A DNA stretch of 64,000 nt from Bacillota bacterium (GCA_023435705.1 JAEYRH010000014.1:1-64000), one strand, 5' to 3'. Shown: positions 7,929-17,590, numbered from the stretch's first letter. Numbers and translations: made by a program. The notes: generated by a model not told the origin, from the sequence alone.

Positions 7929-8772
7929 GTTCAGTCACAACACGGCCTATATTCCGGTGCAGGGCAGCTTCGACCTGGAGGCTACCTTCGCCTGCGGGCA
8001 GGCGTTCCGCTGGAAGCAGGCGGAGCCCGGTGTGTGGGAGGGCGTGGCCGGAGGGCACAGGGCCCGAATTAGCTGTATCGAAGGCGGTATTGCCATCACA
8101 CCCTGCGATGAGGCGCTCTATGAAGGCTTCTGGCGGCATTACATGGATCTGGATGGCGATTATGCCACCTGGCAGAGCGTGCTTTCGCAGGATTGCGTGC
8201 TGGCTCCAATGGCCGCTTGCTGCGGGGGCCTGCGCATACTAAACCAGCCGGTCTGGGAGTGCCTGGTCTCCTTTTTGCTCTCCAGCAACAACAATGTGAA
8301 ACGCATCACGGGCATTGTGGAGCGATTATGCGCCGCATATGGCAAGGACATGGGCGGTTATCGCGCCTTCCCCACGGCGGAGGCACTTAGCCTTGCTGGC
8401 GAGGCGGGCATCAAGGCCTGCGGCGCTGGATATCGCGCCGCTTATGTGGCCCGGACAGCGCAGGCGGTGTTGGATGGCTTTGATCTGGAGAGCTTGCCCC
8501 GGATAGGTCATGAAGCGGCAAAAGAGATTCTAATGCAGCTGCACGGCGTGGGGGAGAAGGTGGCGGATTGCGTACTGCTCTTTTCCTGCGGCTACCGGGA
8601 GGCGTTCCCGGTGGATGTGTGGGTGAGGCGGGCGATGAACCTGCACTTTGCCTGCGAGGGCAAAACTCCGAATGACGTCAGGAGATTTGCCTTTGACCGG
8701 TTTGGAAGATTGGCCGGGCTTGCGCAACAGATTCTGTTTCATTTTGAGAGGACGAAAGCTCCGCCTTTTTAG
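7921..8772 (+). CDS. 8-oxoguanine DNA glycosylase/AP lyase (OGG1 type)
   Basis: Base-excision repair enzyme that removes 8-oxoguanine and nicks the abasic site. The protein of 283 residues has an OGG-N-like first part (FDLEATFACGQAFRW) and a helix-hairpin-helix-GPD part. LHGVGEKVADCVLLF contains the catalytic lysine (GxGxKVAD) and PVDVW supplies the catalytic aspartate, as in human OGG1. The N-terminal domain distinguishes it from EndoIII/MutY. The start ATG lies inside the end of the MFS gene (8-bp overlap). The window also encodes an Fpg-type enzyme at 18998, so two unrelated oxidised-purine repair routes coexist. Confidence 0.88.
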   Translation: MAEFSHNTAYIPVQGSFDLEATFACGQAFRWKQAEPGVWEGVAGGHRARISCIEGGIAITPCDEALYEGFWRHYMDLDGDYATWQSVLSQDCVLAPMAACCGGLRILNQPVWECLVSFLLSSNNNVKRITGIVERLCAAYGKDMGGYRAFPTAEALSLAGEAGIKACGAGYRAAYVARTAQAVLDGFDLESLPRIGHEAAKEILMQLHGVGEKVADCVLLFSCGYREAFPVDVWVRRAMNLHFACEGKTPNDVRRFAFDRFGRLAGLAQQILFHFERTKAPPF

Positions 8773-8783
8773 GCGATTAAGAA

Positions 8784-8815
8784 CAGAAAGGGAGGGCATT
8801 TGCCCTCCCTTTCTG
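8784..8815. terminator. Hairpin between convergent genes
   Basis: CAGAAAGGGAGGGCA and TGCCCTCCCTTTCTG form a 15-bp perfect stem with a two-base loop between the glycosylase (plus) and the mannosyltransferase gene (minus). The flanking T-runs are poor, so it may serve as a bidirectional transcript end. Confidence 0.6.
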
Positions 8816-8825
8816 CATGTTACGA

Positions 8826-11800
8826 TTAATAATTCACAAACCACGACGGCAGCCACTTGAGCCAGTCTGCATACCACTTCGGCACCGGCAGGCCTGATAG
8901 CACCGGATAGAACAGGATGAACAGCCCCAGCACCGCCGCCAGATAGAGGTGTGTCATGTCTTTTTTCACAAGGCTGGCCGACTCCCGCTGGCGATGCAGG
9001 ATGATCGCCGCCACCAGCAGCACCGCCACGACCAGCGCAAGCAGCGGGCTGATCAGGATGGACACCGCGAGCACTGCCGCCAGCGCGATGATCGCCTGCA
9101 GGAAGAGGTTTGGCTCGCTGGGGAAGGGTCTCTCTTCCCACTCCCGGATCCAGAGCACGATCGCCATGATGAAGAAGGGCACCGACGCAAAGTAATGGTA
9201 GATGAACGTAGTGCGCGGCACCAGCACCCACGGCAGGAACTCTGTGAGAAACCCTGCCAGCAGGAATATCTCCATCGTACGGAACTTGCGGCTGCGGAAC
9301 ACCCGCACAGCCAGCCAGACCAGTGCCGCCAGCCCCGGCCACCACACCAGCGGGTTGCCGGTGGAATAGACGCCGCCGGTCCAGCCGCTGGGCAAATAAT
9401 CGGCCTTGTAGAACCACATGGGCTTGCCGATGACCGGCCACTGGAACCACGGCGACTTGAAGCTGTGGTTGTCCACAAGCTTGCTATGATATCCAAACAT
9501 GCTCGATTGATTGTCCAAGGCGTATTTGAAGTTGTCCCAATCGCCCAGTGTGCCGCCGGAGCCAATGTTGAAAGGGATGTACGATGCGAAGTAGATCACA
9601 CCGGCGATGATCACGAAGAAGATGAGGCACCACAGCAGTGTGACGATCACCTTGCGGGGGAAGCCCCGATTCACCTTCTCTCTGATCGCCTCGTCCAGAT
9701 CCACCTCGCCTCGCCGCACGGCCAGATACTCGCGGAAGCGCCTATAGAGGCTGTAGAAGAAAATCACCGCCAGGCCGGCCCCGGCGTAAAGGCCGATCCA
9801 TTTGCTGGCTGCCGCCAGCCCGAAGGTGATACCGGATAGCGCCAGCCACAGCAGGCCCCGGCCCATCTTCTGTGTGTTGAAGTTGGTCCTCACATACAGA
9901 TACATGAACATGAACGTGAGGATGATGAACAGCACCGGGTAGCTGTCAATTGTGGAGATGCGGGTCTGCACGAAGTGCATGAAATCAAACGTCATCAAAA
10001 ATGAGGCGATGAAGGCATAGCGCGTCTTCTTGAAGAGCGCCATGCCAAACAGATACATTGCCGGCACCATCAGGATGCCCATCAGCGTGCCCATCACGCG
10101 CCACCCGAAGGGGTTCATGCCGAAGATCGTGATACCCAGCGCGATCAGGTCTTTGCCCAGTGGCGGGTGGGTGTTTTCATAGGGCACCGGCGGCCGGTAG
10201 TCGGCGCTGGCCTTGAATGCCTCAGTGAACTCCCAGCCGGTGCGGGCGTGATAGATCTCATCAAAATAGGTGCCGTTCAGGATGCTGGGGCGGTCCGGAG
10301 TCATCTGCGGCTCATCGATGATGTTGGCGGCGGATGCCTTTGTCTTGTCATTGCCGCCGGCATCAGAGACAGCCACCGGTGGGATGATGCTGCCCGCCCC
10401 ATCCTTGAACACGATTTCCAGCAGCCGCACCGGGGGCGCTGTCACAATGAGCTTGACATAGCGGGCGGAAAAGCTGAGCGGCGTGACAGACCAACGGTAG
10501 AGGTTGGAGTCATTTTCTTTGTCGGCGCCTGAGTCCTTGTGACGGAATTCGTGCTGTTCCACCCAGTTCACACCGTCATCCGACACGGAAACCTGCATGT
10601 TGCCCCTGGTCAGGCTGTCGTAGTGCCAAATCTCGGCAACATCCCTGGTTTGGCCGAAATCGATCACGGCGTAATCGCCGGTGTTCATCGCCGTCCACAT
10701 CGTCTGCGGCACCTGCGTGGTGCCCAGGTTCACCAGTGACACCACGGCGTAGACCAGCGTGAGGATACCCACGATGAGCCAGTCCTTCTTCTTCATCGGG
10801 ATGCGGGCAAGCTCTGCCGGAGCCATCAGGTCGTCGCGAATGCGCTGCAGGCTCAGCGTCCTTCGTTCGGATCGGGCCTGCTTCGTCTCCTCCGGCTCGT
10901 CGTCTTCATCACCTTCGTCCTCAACGGTGCTCTCTTCCAACTGGCTTTCAGCAACCGGGGCGATGGGCTCCTGCCCGTGATATGCGATGGTGCCAGGCAT
11001 CTCCTCCGGTTCAACCGTTACCTCCAGTGGGAGCAGGCCGGGCCCGCCGGTGGCTTTCCAGAGCAGCGGCTTTCTGGCCATATGGGCAGCCCACGCCGCG
11101 TAACCGAAGCCTGCCACCACAATGAGTGACAGCAGGAAGACCCAGTAGGTCGCCGGCCCGTCGGGGTTGGCGATCCGCAGCGAATCTCCCAACTGCATCA
11201 CATCCTGCGGCAGGTGCTCGTTGGCCAGCACGATTGCCACGTTGATAAACTGCGTGAGTGAGAATATACCAAACAGGTAGAGCGACCGGCGGTCACGCTC
11301 CAGTGCGTAGTGCATCAAAAACAGTGCCAGCGCCGGGAACATATAGCGCTCGTGCATCCTCAGGCCCAGCGCAAACAGGCCGGTGATCAGCACGCCGGCC
11401 CATAAAAACACCGTGCGGTTGGTCTTGTCGCGGAAAACCATCCAGATCATCACAAACAGGCACACCAGTGTCATGCCGCCGTAGCCGATCTGGGCATAGG
11501 TGAGGCCCAGCACGCCCTGGGTGTCTTCCACCCAGTTGCCGCCCAGGAAGGCCAGCAGGTTGGCGGCGTTGATCGTGGCGCTGTGATAGGTGGAGGTTGC
11601 ATTCACATAGATGTTGATGAGCCACATCGGATCACCCTGTGTGATCCAGAAGGGCAGGGCAGGAATCACAAACCCGGCCAGGCCCGCACCGATTGTTTTC
11701 AGGAAAAGCATCGCACCTTTCCCAAAGCCCCCCGCGTTGCGGCAGGCTACGATGAGCGCGGCCAGCATCACCGGTCCGAAGAGCAGCACCTGCGGTTTCA

Positions 11801-13220
11801 CCAGCAAGCCGATGCCATAGATCAGCGCAGCCTGCCAGAGCTTGCCCTGATAAGCCTTCCAGAAGCAGGCCACCAGGATCAGCGCCAGGATGGAGTCAAT
11901 CTGGCCCCAGGCCGAGGAATCTAGGATCACCAGCGGGTTGAAGGCATAGAGCAACGCCAACAGTGTCGCCTGCTTGGGCCCCAGGCGGGTTTCGGCGATG
12001 CGCCAGATGAACCAGGCTGTGGCGAGGTCGGCGATGATCGATGGCAGCTTGACCATGAGCCACTGAGCTTTTTCTGTTGGGATCAGGCTGTTCAATTTGC
12101 CCACGAAGAACAGCACATACATGTATCCCGGCGGGTAATCGAGGAACCCTTCCCCTTTGTACATGCCAAACAGGTTGGTGGCCGCCTGGTTGGACCAGCC
12201 CAGCCAGCAGGCAATGTCGTTTGGGTAACCCTTGATCGTCATCGCCAGGATCGCGCGCACGGCCAGCGCCACAAAGCCCAGATAGGCAATGTCGATCCAG
12301 CGCCGGTCGCGGTTGTTGAAGTATCGCTTGATCCAGGTCAGGATCAGCGCCGGGGCCAGGCCCACGCCCACCGCCATGATCAGGTGGATCTTCCAGTCAT
12401 ATTCGTCGTTGAAGTATTGCAGCAGCGGCAGCAGGTTGCCTGTGACCAGGATGCCGATCAGATAAAGCCAGTTGTTGGCGGCGCCCGCAAACAGGCCGTT
12501 GTTGTCGCCCATGTGCTTGAAGGCCCACAGCAGCACCGCGCCGAAGAGCAGCGCGATGATGATGATCTGGGCAAGATACTCTTTACCGGCATTGCCGTCC
12601 GACTCGCTGCTGGTGGGGGTGAATGTGGCCATCGTGCCGGCTTCCAGCCCGGCGGGCAGGCTTTCTACCTGCTCCAGCACCACGTTATCGAACCAGGCCT
12701 TCCCTGTCGTCATGTTACTATAGCCGCCCAGGCGGACATAAACGGTCACGTCCTTCTGCCCGGCACCGGGCCGGCCGTACAGCTCCACATGTTTCCACTG
12801 GCCGTTGGTGTTAAAGGTGGGCTCGGAATAGGTATAGGTATCCTTGAAGGAAAGCGTCGCCCCCCATTCCCCGCCGGCGCCTTCAACCTTGATGTCGCCG
12901 GAGAGTCGGTAGAGCTTTCCCTTTTCCACCTTGACTGTCTGTTGGAACCGGGCATCGTTCAATTCCGCGTTTTCCACTACGGCCACCGCGCCGCCATCGG
13001 CGCCGCCGGTTGGGTCCACGGAAAACAGCGTGAAGCCCTCTTCCTTTTCATAGCTGTCAGTCTCCCAGTCGTTGGGCGTCGCCCCGTCGTGTTCCTCAAA
13101 GGTGCCGTTGACCAGCAGGTTGTTGCCATCTGCTCGAGCAGCGCCGCCGAGTCCGGCCAAAGCCGCCAGGCAGAGCGTCAGCGCCAGCACACCGGCAGCC
13201 AGCTTTTTCCTCAGTGTCAT
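8826..13220 (-). CDS. Giant membrane protein with two GT-C glycosyltransferase domains (PMT/GT39-like C-terminus)
   Basis: A 1464-residue protein. It opens with a signal peptide (MTLRKKLAAGVLALTLCLAALAGLGGAARA) and a beta-rich extracellular module of about 160 residues that looks like a carbohydrate-binding domain (NLLVNGTFEE...WFDNVVLE). A first GT-C-like multi-TM domain follows (about residues 200-720). Next come an acidic linker (EDEGDEDDEPEE), a further TM, and a discoidin/F5-8C-like module (YAVIDFGQTRDVAEI...VSVSDDGVNW). The C-terminal GT-C domain carries protein O-mannosyltransferase hallmarks: FDEIYHARTGWE and HPPLGK. PMT enzymes use polyprenyl-phosphate mannose outside the membrane. 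Fusion of two GT-C domains with two carbohydrate-binding-like modules is the odd feature. It overlaps rnhB-yraN by 4 bp. The acceptor is unknown. Confidence 0.8.
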   Translation of the reverse strand: MTLRKKLAAGVLALTLCLAALAGLGGAARADGNNLLVNGTFEEHDGATPNDWETDSYEKEEGFTLFSVDPTGGADGGAVAVVENAELNDARFQQTVKVEKGKLYRLSGDIKVEGAGGEWGATLSFKDTYTYSEPTFNTNGQWKHVELYGRPGAGQKDVTVYVRLGGYSNMTTGKAWFDNVVLEQVESLPAGLEAGTMATFTPTSSESDGNAGKEYLAQIIIIALLFGAVLLWAFKHMGDNNGLFAGAANNWLYLIGILVTGNLLPLLQYFNDEYDWKIHLIMAVGVGLAPALILTWIKRYFNNRDRRWIDIAYLGFVALAVRAILAMTIKGYPNDIACWLGWSNQAATNLFGMYKGEGFLDYPPGYMYVLFFVGKLNSLIPTEKAQWLMVKLPSIIADLATAWFIWRIAETRLGPKQATLLALLYAFNPLVILDSSAWGQIDSILALILVACFWKAYQGKLWQAALIYGIGLLVKPQVLLFGPVMLAALIVACRNAGGFGKGAMLFLKTIGAGLAGFVIPALPFWITQGDPMWLINIYVNATSTYHSATINAANLLAFLGGNWVEDTQGVLGLTYAQIGYGGMTLVCLFVMIWMVFRDKTNRTVFLWAGVLITGLFALGLRMHERYMFPALALFLMHYALERDRRSLYLFGIFSLTQFINVAIVLANEHLPQDVMQLGDSLRIANPDGPATYWVFLLSLIVVAGFGYAAWAAHMARKPLLWKATGGPGLLPLEVTVEPEEMPGTIAYHGQEPIAPVAESQLEESTVEDEGDEDDEPEETKQARSERRTLSLQRIRDDLMAPAELARIPMKKKDWLIVGILTLVYAVVSLVNLGTTQVPQTMWTAMNTGDYAVIDFGQTRDVAEIWHYDSLTRGNMQVSVSDDGVNWVEQHEFRHKDSGADKENDSNLYRWSVTPLSFSARYVKLIVTAPPVRLLEIVFKDGAGSIIPPVAVSDAGGNDKTKASAANIIDEPQMTPDRPSILNGTYFDEIYHARTGWEFTEAFKASADYRPPVPYENTHPPLGKDLIALGITIFGMNPFGWRVMGTLMGILMVPAMYLFGMALFKKTRYAFIASFLMTFDFMHFVQTRISTIDSYPVLFIILTFMFMYLYVRTNFNTQKMGRGLLWLALSGITFGLAAASKWIGLYAGAGLAVIFFYSLYRRFREYLAVRRGEVDLDEAIREKVNRGFPRKVIVTLLWCLIFFVIIAGVIYFASYIPFNIGSGGTLGDWDNFKYALDNQSSMFGYHSKLVDNHSFKSPWFQWPVIGKPMWFYKADYLPSGWTGGVYSTGNPLVWWPGLAALVWLAVRVFRSRKFRTMEIFLLAGFLTEFLPWVLVPRTTFIYHYFASVPFFIMAIVLWIREWEERPFPSEPNLFLQAIIALAAVLAVSILISPLLALVVAVLLVAAIILHRQRESASLVKKDMTHLYLAAVLGLFILFYPVLSGLPVPKWYADWLKWLPSWFVNY

Positions 13221-14200
13221 AGAAAGAATTCTCCTCCTTCGGCAGGGAATGCGTTTTTGACATAGTTGATATCATATCCATGACCCCGCTTCACGATCTC
13301 CACCACGTCGAAGCGGCAGCGGGCGCCTTTGCGCCCCTTCTCGTGCAGATAGCTCAGCGCCGTCTGCACGATGCCCCGGCGCTTGCGCTGGTCCACTGCT
13401 TCACGGGGCAGGCCGTACCGTTCGCTCTCACGGTATTTCACTTCCACAAAGGCCAGGGTGTCCTCATCCATCGCGACAATGTCCAGCTCGCCACGGGCGG
13501 TGCGCCAGTTGCGCTCCAGCACTTCCAGGCCCTCGGCCAATAAGAGCTTCTCGGCCATGTCTTCGCCGGCCCGGCCTTTTTGCTTGCGGTTAGGGCCCAG
13601 GATGCCGCCAATGAAGCTGGCTCTGTGCTCCGGGCAGGGGCCTATCGAGCGCAGCGCCTCAATGTGCTCGGCGGTGCCATAACCCTTGTGCTGCGCAAAG
13701 CCATAACCGGGATATATGCGATCGAGCTCAGCCATGCGCCGGTCACGGGTTACCTTGGCCACGATGGAGGCTGCCGCGATGTTATAGCTGGTGCCATCGC
13801 CCCGGATAATCGGCTGGGTTTCCACTGGCAGGTCCAGGCCCTCCACAGCGTCCACCAGCAGCAGTTGGGGCTCCAGGCTCATGTCGGCATAGGCCATCCG
13901 CATCGCCAGGCGGGTCGCGTTCAGGATGTTGATCCGGTCAATCTCCGCCCGGTCCACAATGCCCACGCCGACAGCCACTGCCCTGTCCATGATGAGCGGA
14001 AAGAGCTTCTCGCGCCGTGCTTCTGTGAGCTTCTTGGAGTCGTTCACGCCATCGATGGGGTCTTCCAGCGGCATGATCACGCAGGCTGCCACCACCGGCC
14101 CTGCCAGAGGGCCCCGGCCTGCCTCATCCATGCCGGCCACCAGGCCCAGGCACGCGGAGGCTGCGTCTTTGTCAAAGCTCAAAAGGCTGTTGGTCTTCAC
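13217..14200 (-). CDS. rnhB: Ribonuclease HII fused to a YraN (UPF0102) nuclease-like domain
   Basis: Residues 1 to about 205 are RNase HII, which removes ribonucleotides from DNA and RNA primers. The DEAGRGPLAGPV motif at about 25-36 carries the first two catalytic acids; a later LLVDAVEG segment supplies another Asp, and GDGTSYNIAAASIVAKVTRD is conserved. After a short linker, KGRAGEDMAEKLL begins a UPF0102/YraN domain of about 115 residues, a predicted restriction-nuclease-fold domain whose GELDIVAMDEDTLAFVEVK contains the D-x(n)-ExK signature. In many bacteria rnhB and yraN are neighbours; here they are one frame with no stop between. The gene overlaps rbgA by 29 bp and the mannosyltransferase by 4 bp. 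Confidence 0.92.
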   Translation of the reverse strand: MKTNSLLSFDKDAASACLGLVAGMDEAGRGPLAGPVVAACVIMPLEDPIDGVNDSKKLTEARREKLFPLIMDRAVAVGVGIVDRAEIDRINILNATRLAMRMAYADMSLEPQLLLVDAVEGLDLPVETQPIIRGDGTSYNIAAASIVAKVTRDRRMAELDRIYPGYGFAQHKGYGTAEHIEALRSIGPCPEHRASFIGGILGPNRKQKGRAGEDMAEKLLLAEGLEVLERNWRTARGELDIVAMDEDTLAFVEVKYRESERYGLPREAVDQRKRRGIVQTALSYLHEKGRKGARCRFDVVEIVKRGHGYDINYVKNAFPAEGGEFFL

Positions 14201-15044
14201 GTTCGCCAGGCCTTTCCAGCGTGAGCCTGCCCAGCTTCGCGCCTTTCATCTCATCCAGCACAATCCGCGCGGCCCGCTCCTCGTCCGGCTCGCCGCCAGA
14301 AATGAGGCAGCCGCGCTTCTTTGCGATGGCGATCAGCACCTCGTCGGCGCCGCCCTCCGCGTGATCGAGTTTATACCGCTCCGGGATTGCTTTCGGATAT
14401 TGGACGGCCAGCGCGGAAATCAGTTCCAGCGCCAGCTTATAGGAATCCATCACTTCTTCCTTGACCGCTCCAGTGAAGGCCAGGTTCAGCGCGCCCTTGG
14501 GGTCATTGAGTTTGGGCCACAGCACGCCGGGTGTGTCCATCAATTCCATCCAGGGCGTGATTCGGATCAGCTGTTTGCCGCGGGTCACGCCGGGCTTGTC
14601 GCCTGTCTTGGCAGAGGCAGCGCCCGCCAGTGCGTTGATCAGCGTGGATTTGCCCACGTTCGGGATGCCTGCCACCAGCGCCCGTATGGTCTTTTTTGCA
14701 CCCCGTGCGGCCATCCGCTGCACCTTTTCCTCAGCGGCCTGCTGCATCATTTTCAGGAGGCTCTCGCGGCCCTGCCGCTGCGTTGCCACAAACTCCACCG
14801 ACGGCACGCCCTGCGCTGCATACCACTTGAGCCACTCCCGGGTGCGGGCCGGATCAGCCATGTCGGCCTTGTTGAGCACGATCACACGGGCCTTTGTCTG
14901 AAACAAATCGTCAAAATCGGGGTTGCGAGATGCCCTGGGGATGCGGGCATCCACCACTTCGATCACGAAGTCCACTGCCTTCAGGCTGCTTTCCATGATC
15001 CGGCGGGCCTTCAGCATATGCCCCGGGTACCAATTGATGTCCAT
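14172..15044 (-). CDS. rbgA: Ribosome biogenesis GTPase RbgA/YlqF
   Basis: Circularly permuted GTPase needed for late 50S assembly. The motifs occur in the order typical of the YlqF group: DARIPRASRNPDF, then the G4 motif NKAD, then G1 GIPNVGKST and G3 DTPG. The start MDINWYPGHMLKA is the canonical N-terminus; the frame is open upstream but that part is not family-like. The length is 290 residues. It is the first gene of the leftward group rbgA, rnhB-yraN, GT-C protein; the first two are often neighbours in Bacillota. Confidence 0.95.
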   Translation of the reverse strand: MDINWYPGHMLKARRIMESSLKAVDFVIEVVDARIPRASRNPDFDDLFQTKARVIVLNKADMADPARTREWLKWYAAQGVPSVEFVATQRQGRESLLKMMQQAAEEKVQRMAARGAKKTIRALVAGIPNVGKSTLINALAGAASAKTGDKPGVTRGKQLIRITPWMELMDTPGVLWPKLNDPKGALNLAFTGAVKEEVMDSYKLALELISALAVQYPKAIPERYKLDHAEGGADEVLIAIAKKRGCLISGGEPDEERAARIVLDEMKGAKLGRLTLERPGEREDQQPFEL

Positions 15045-15506
15045 CGAATGCCTTTCAATATGAAATGGGATATCCCTATGATTATAATGGATGGCATTGG
15101 TAAATCCAATACCCAACAAACCCTCTTCCCCCAACCCCCTCCTCCTTGCTTTAGCATCATTCCCTTGGAATGACACTAGGTAGGGTGAGCTGTTACTTCA
15201 GGGGCTGGCGCTCCCGGTCCCCCGAGCACAGGCCAGTTTTATCTGAGACGTCATTCTGGATTATCTTCGGGGTAATAGGGGCTTGCTCTAGGAGAGGGGC
15301 AGGGGTGAGGGTGTTCAGAGAACGGGGGATGAGACTGGATGGTGAGGGTGTTTGGTAATGGGGCATAGGTCATGTGGAATCAGTTTCTAGCAATCGTAAG
15401 TCATCGATATGGTGTGGGTGCAAGCTTACAGCTTATTTTCATCAAACAATCATGTATAATGGTGTTGCCATATCTCCCGCACCAGGAAGAAAGGACGGAG
15501 GCTCAC
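15045..15506. other. Intergenic region of 462 bp with no gene seen
   Basis: No coding frame with a ribosome-binding site was found. The stretch holds C-rich and G-rich tracts of opposite orientation (around 15121-15150 and 15288-15315, e.g. GAGGGGCAGGGGTGAGGGTG) that could pair. Near the end there is a TATAAT box at 15455-15460, about 47 bp before the next start, with only a weak -35. Confidence 0.5.
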
Positions 15507-16346
15507 ATGGACCAGAAGCTTTTCCCGCGCACCAATATCGGCGGGCTGTCGGTATCCCGCATGATCATGGGCACCAACAACATCATGGGCGGCAGCCACC
15601 GCACGATGGCCCGCGACAACCACATCAAGGAGATCAATAACAACCGCGAGGCTGTGGCGGAGATCGTGCAGACCTATCTGCATTACGGCGTGGACACAAT
15701 CATCGGCTGCCTGGTAGGCCATGACTTTGCGATGGATGGCATCCGCCTGGCGGAGCAGCGCTCCGGGCAGAAGGTCAATGTGATTGAACTGGCGGTGTTT
15801 GACACGGCGGACAGCCCCGAAGCCCGCGCATCCGCCGAAGGGGTGATCAAGCGCTGCAAGGAGTCCGGCATTGATATTGTGCTGCCGCTGCACTATGTGG
15901 TGGAGCAGCTGATCAACAAGGGTAAGCGCAAGATCGAGCGGATTGAGGACTATCTGTATATGATCCGCGACCATGGCATGATCCCCGGCCTTTCGGCCCA
16001 CATGCCGGAGGTCGTGGAGTTCACCGATGAAAACGGATATGATGTGGAGACCTACATCCAGATTTATAACGCCGCCGGCTTTTTAATGCAGATCGAGGTG
16101 GAAGGTGTGCACCGTGTGATCTGGGAAGCAAAAAAGCCCGTGCTCACCATCAAGCCGATGGCAGCCGGGCATCTGAACCCCTTTGTGGGGCTCACCTTTG
16201 TTTGGAACAGCATCCGCGAGCAGGACATGGTTGCCGTGGGCTGCATGACGCCCGGCGAAGCACGCGAGGTCGTGGAATACTCGATGGCCGCGCTGGAGCA
16301 CCGCAGGCCCGTGGTGGGTGAGCGGCTGCACCAATACGCCAAATAG
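15507..16346 (+). CDS. Aldo/keto-reductase-like TIM-barrel protein of unknown substrate
   Basis: A 279-residue cytoplasmic protein. The start at MDQKLFPRTNIGGLSVSRM follows GGACGGAGG; the frame is open farther upstream through non-conserved sequence. The opening (NIGGLSVSRMIMGTNN) resembles the first strand of aldo/keto reductases, and the alternation of hydrophobic strands with helices (VDTIIGCLVG, GIDIVLPLHY, KPVLTIKPMAAGHL, EQDMVAVGCMTPGEARE) fits a TIM barrel. The usual AKR Asp-Tyr-Lys-His tetrad is not obvious, so catalysis as an oxidoreductase is uncertain. It is transcribed alone, converging with the EF-hand-like gene. Confidence 0.6.
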   Translation: MDQKLFPRTNIGGLSVSRMIMGTNNIMGGSHRTMARDNHIKEINNNREAVAEIVQTYLHYGVDTIIGCLVGHDFAMDGIRLAEQRSGQKVNVIELAVFDTADSPEARASAEGVIKRCKESGIDIVLPLHYVVEQLINKGKRKIERIEDYLYMIRDHGMIPGLSAHMPEVVEFTDENGYDVETYIQIYNAAGFLMQIEVEGVHRVIWEAKKPVLTIKPMAAGHLNPFVGLTFVWNSIREQDMVAVGCMTPGEAREVVEYSMAALEHRRPVVGERLHQYAK

Positions 16347-16361
16347 GGCAGTTTTCAGAGA

Positions 16362-17474
16362 TCAGACGGTCAGGTCCACGTGCTGCAGCGTGCCGGCCTG
16401 GCCGTTTTCCTTGAGATAAATGCCTGTGGATTGCACCGTGCCTAAGGTGCTGTTGTTGGCATCCTTGATGTCAAAGGCCGAGGCCACATTGCCCAGATAG
16501 AGCGCGCCCACGCCCTTTTGACCCAGCGCGAAGAGCTGCATGTCGCCATTCTCATCGGCCATCCAGATGCGCAGCTTGTCATAGATCGGATCGTTTTCGT
16601 CGATCCAGCGGTTGCCGTCGGAGTCATATTGGGCAAGCTCGGCAAAACCATCGCCCATGGCCGGGCCAAACAGCTCGCTTCCGTTGTTGATTGTGCCGTC
16701 TTCATTTTTGTCCAACGCCAAAAAACCGGATCCCGCCATCAATCGTGAGACCTGATCCTCATCACCGTCATTATCCAGGTCGAAGAGGAAATCCCGCTGG
16801 GTGAGGCGGGGGCCAGCACCATCCACATTAATCACCAACGGGTCGATCTTTGCGTCGCCCTCCCGGTAATGGATCTCGCTGGAGGCGTAGAATTCCCGGC
16901 TCATCCGCATCGTGACATTGAAATCGATGCTTCTGCCGTCAGCAGTCTGAACCGAACCGGTTGCCGTGAAGTCCATCGTCTGCTTTTCCGAATAGGTTTC
17001 CACCGAGTCGTAAATAATGCCATAACCTGCTCTTTGGGGTGCGGCTTGTATTGGCGGGAGCGTTGTTGCTTCGCCCGATTGGATCTTCTTTGCCAACTCC
17101 TGCAGCTTGTTTTTGTCCACCATCAAAAACTTAAAGCGCCTGCCAGTGAGCCGATACATGAACTCTTCGATCAGTTTGATCTTCTGCAGCTCCTTATCGG
17201 TCAAATCCAGCTCACTGCTGCCGACATCGCTGCTGTTTGCCATGGCGGAAGCGGCGGCTTGGGCTTCGCTTTCTGCCGGCAGTTTGATGGCCTTTAAGCT
17301 CAGCTTTTTTGCCAAGAAGGAAATGTCCACTGTGTCCGCTTCCTTGGCCGGAAGGCTGCGGACAATGGTGCTGGGCCTGTTGCCCACCCAAGCCTGCAAT
17401 GTTGTCTGTTTGGTGCTGGAAATGTCCAAACTGCTGTGGGCCGCCATGGTGACGGTAGAATTTGCGATTTTCAT
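16362..17474 (-). CDS. Conserved protein with EF-hand-like calcium repeats
   Basis: A 370-residue protein that starts at MKIANSTVTMAAHSS, after a strong GGGAGGT site; the upstream open frame is ignored. The N-terminal half is low in recognisable features, with a helical EFMYRLTGRRFK segment. The middle is a beta-rich region (TMDFTATGSVQTADGRSIDFNVTM). The C-terminal part has acidic loops of the DxDxDG kind: DLDNDGDEDQ, DKNEDGTINNGSE, YDSDGNRWIDEND, typical of calcium-binding EF-hand or VCBS-like loops. Related bacterial proteins are usually annotated as hypothetical or VCBS proteins. No signal peptide is evident. It is monocistronic, with the yajC terminator directly upstream. Confidence 0.6.
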   Translation of the reverse strand: MKIANSTVTMAAHSSLDISSTKQTTLQAWVGNRPSTIVRSLPAKEADTVDISFLAKKLSLKAIKLPAESEAQAAASAMANSSDVGSSELDLTDKELQKIKLIEEFMYRLTGRRFKFLMVDKNKLQELAKKIQSGEATTLPPIQAAPQRAGYGIIYDSVETYSEKQTMDFTATGSVQTADGRSIDFNVTMRMSREFYASSEIHYREGDAKIDPLVINVDGAGPRLTQRDFLFDLDNDGDEDQVSRLMAGSGFLALDKNEDGTINNGSELFGPAMGDGFAELAQYDSDGNRWIDENDPIYDKLRIWMADENGDMQLFALGQKGVGALYLGNVASAFDIKDANNSTLGTVQSTGIYLKENGQAGTLQHVDLTV

Positions 17475-17590
17475 ATAAGGACCTCCCTGTCTGAAACCAA
17501 ACCAGGCCGAATCCTTTCTGCCTGTATTGCATATATCGAAACGAATATATGAAATGTTAACTGTGAGTTTTTGCACTTTTTGCAATATGA

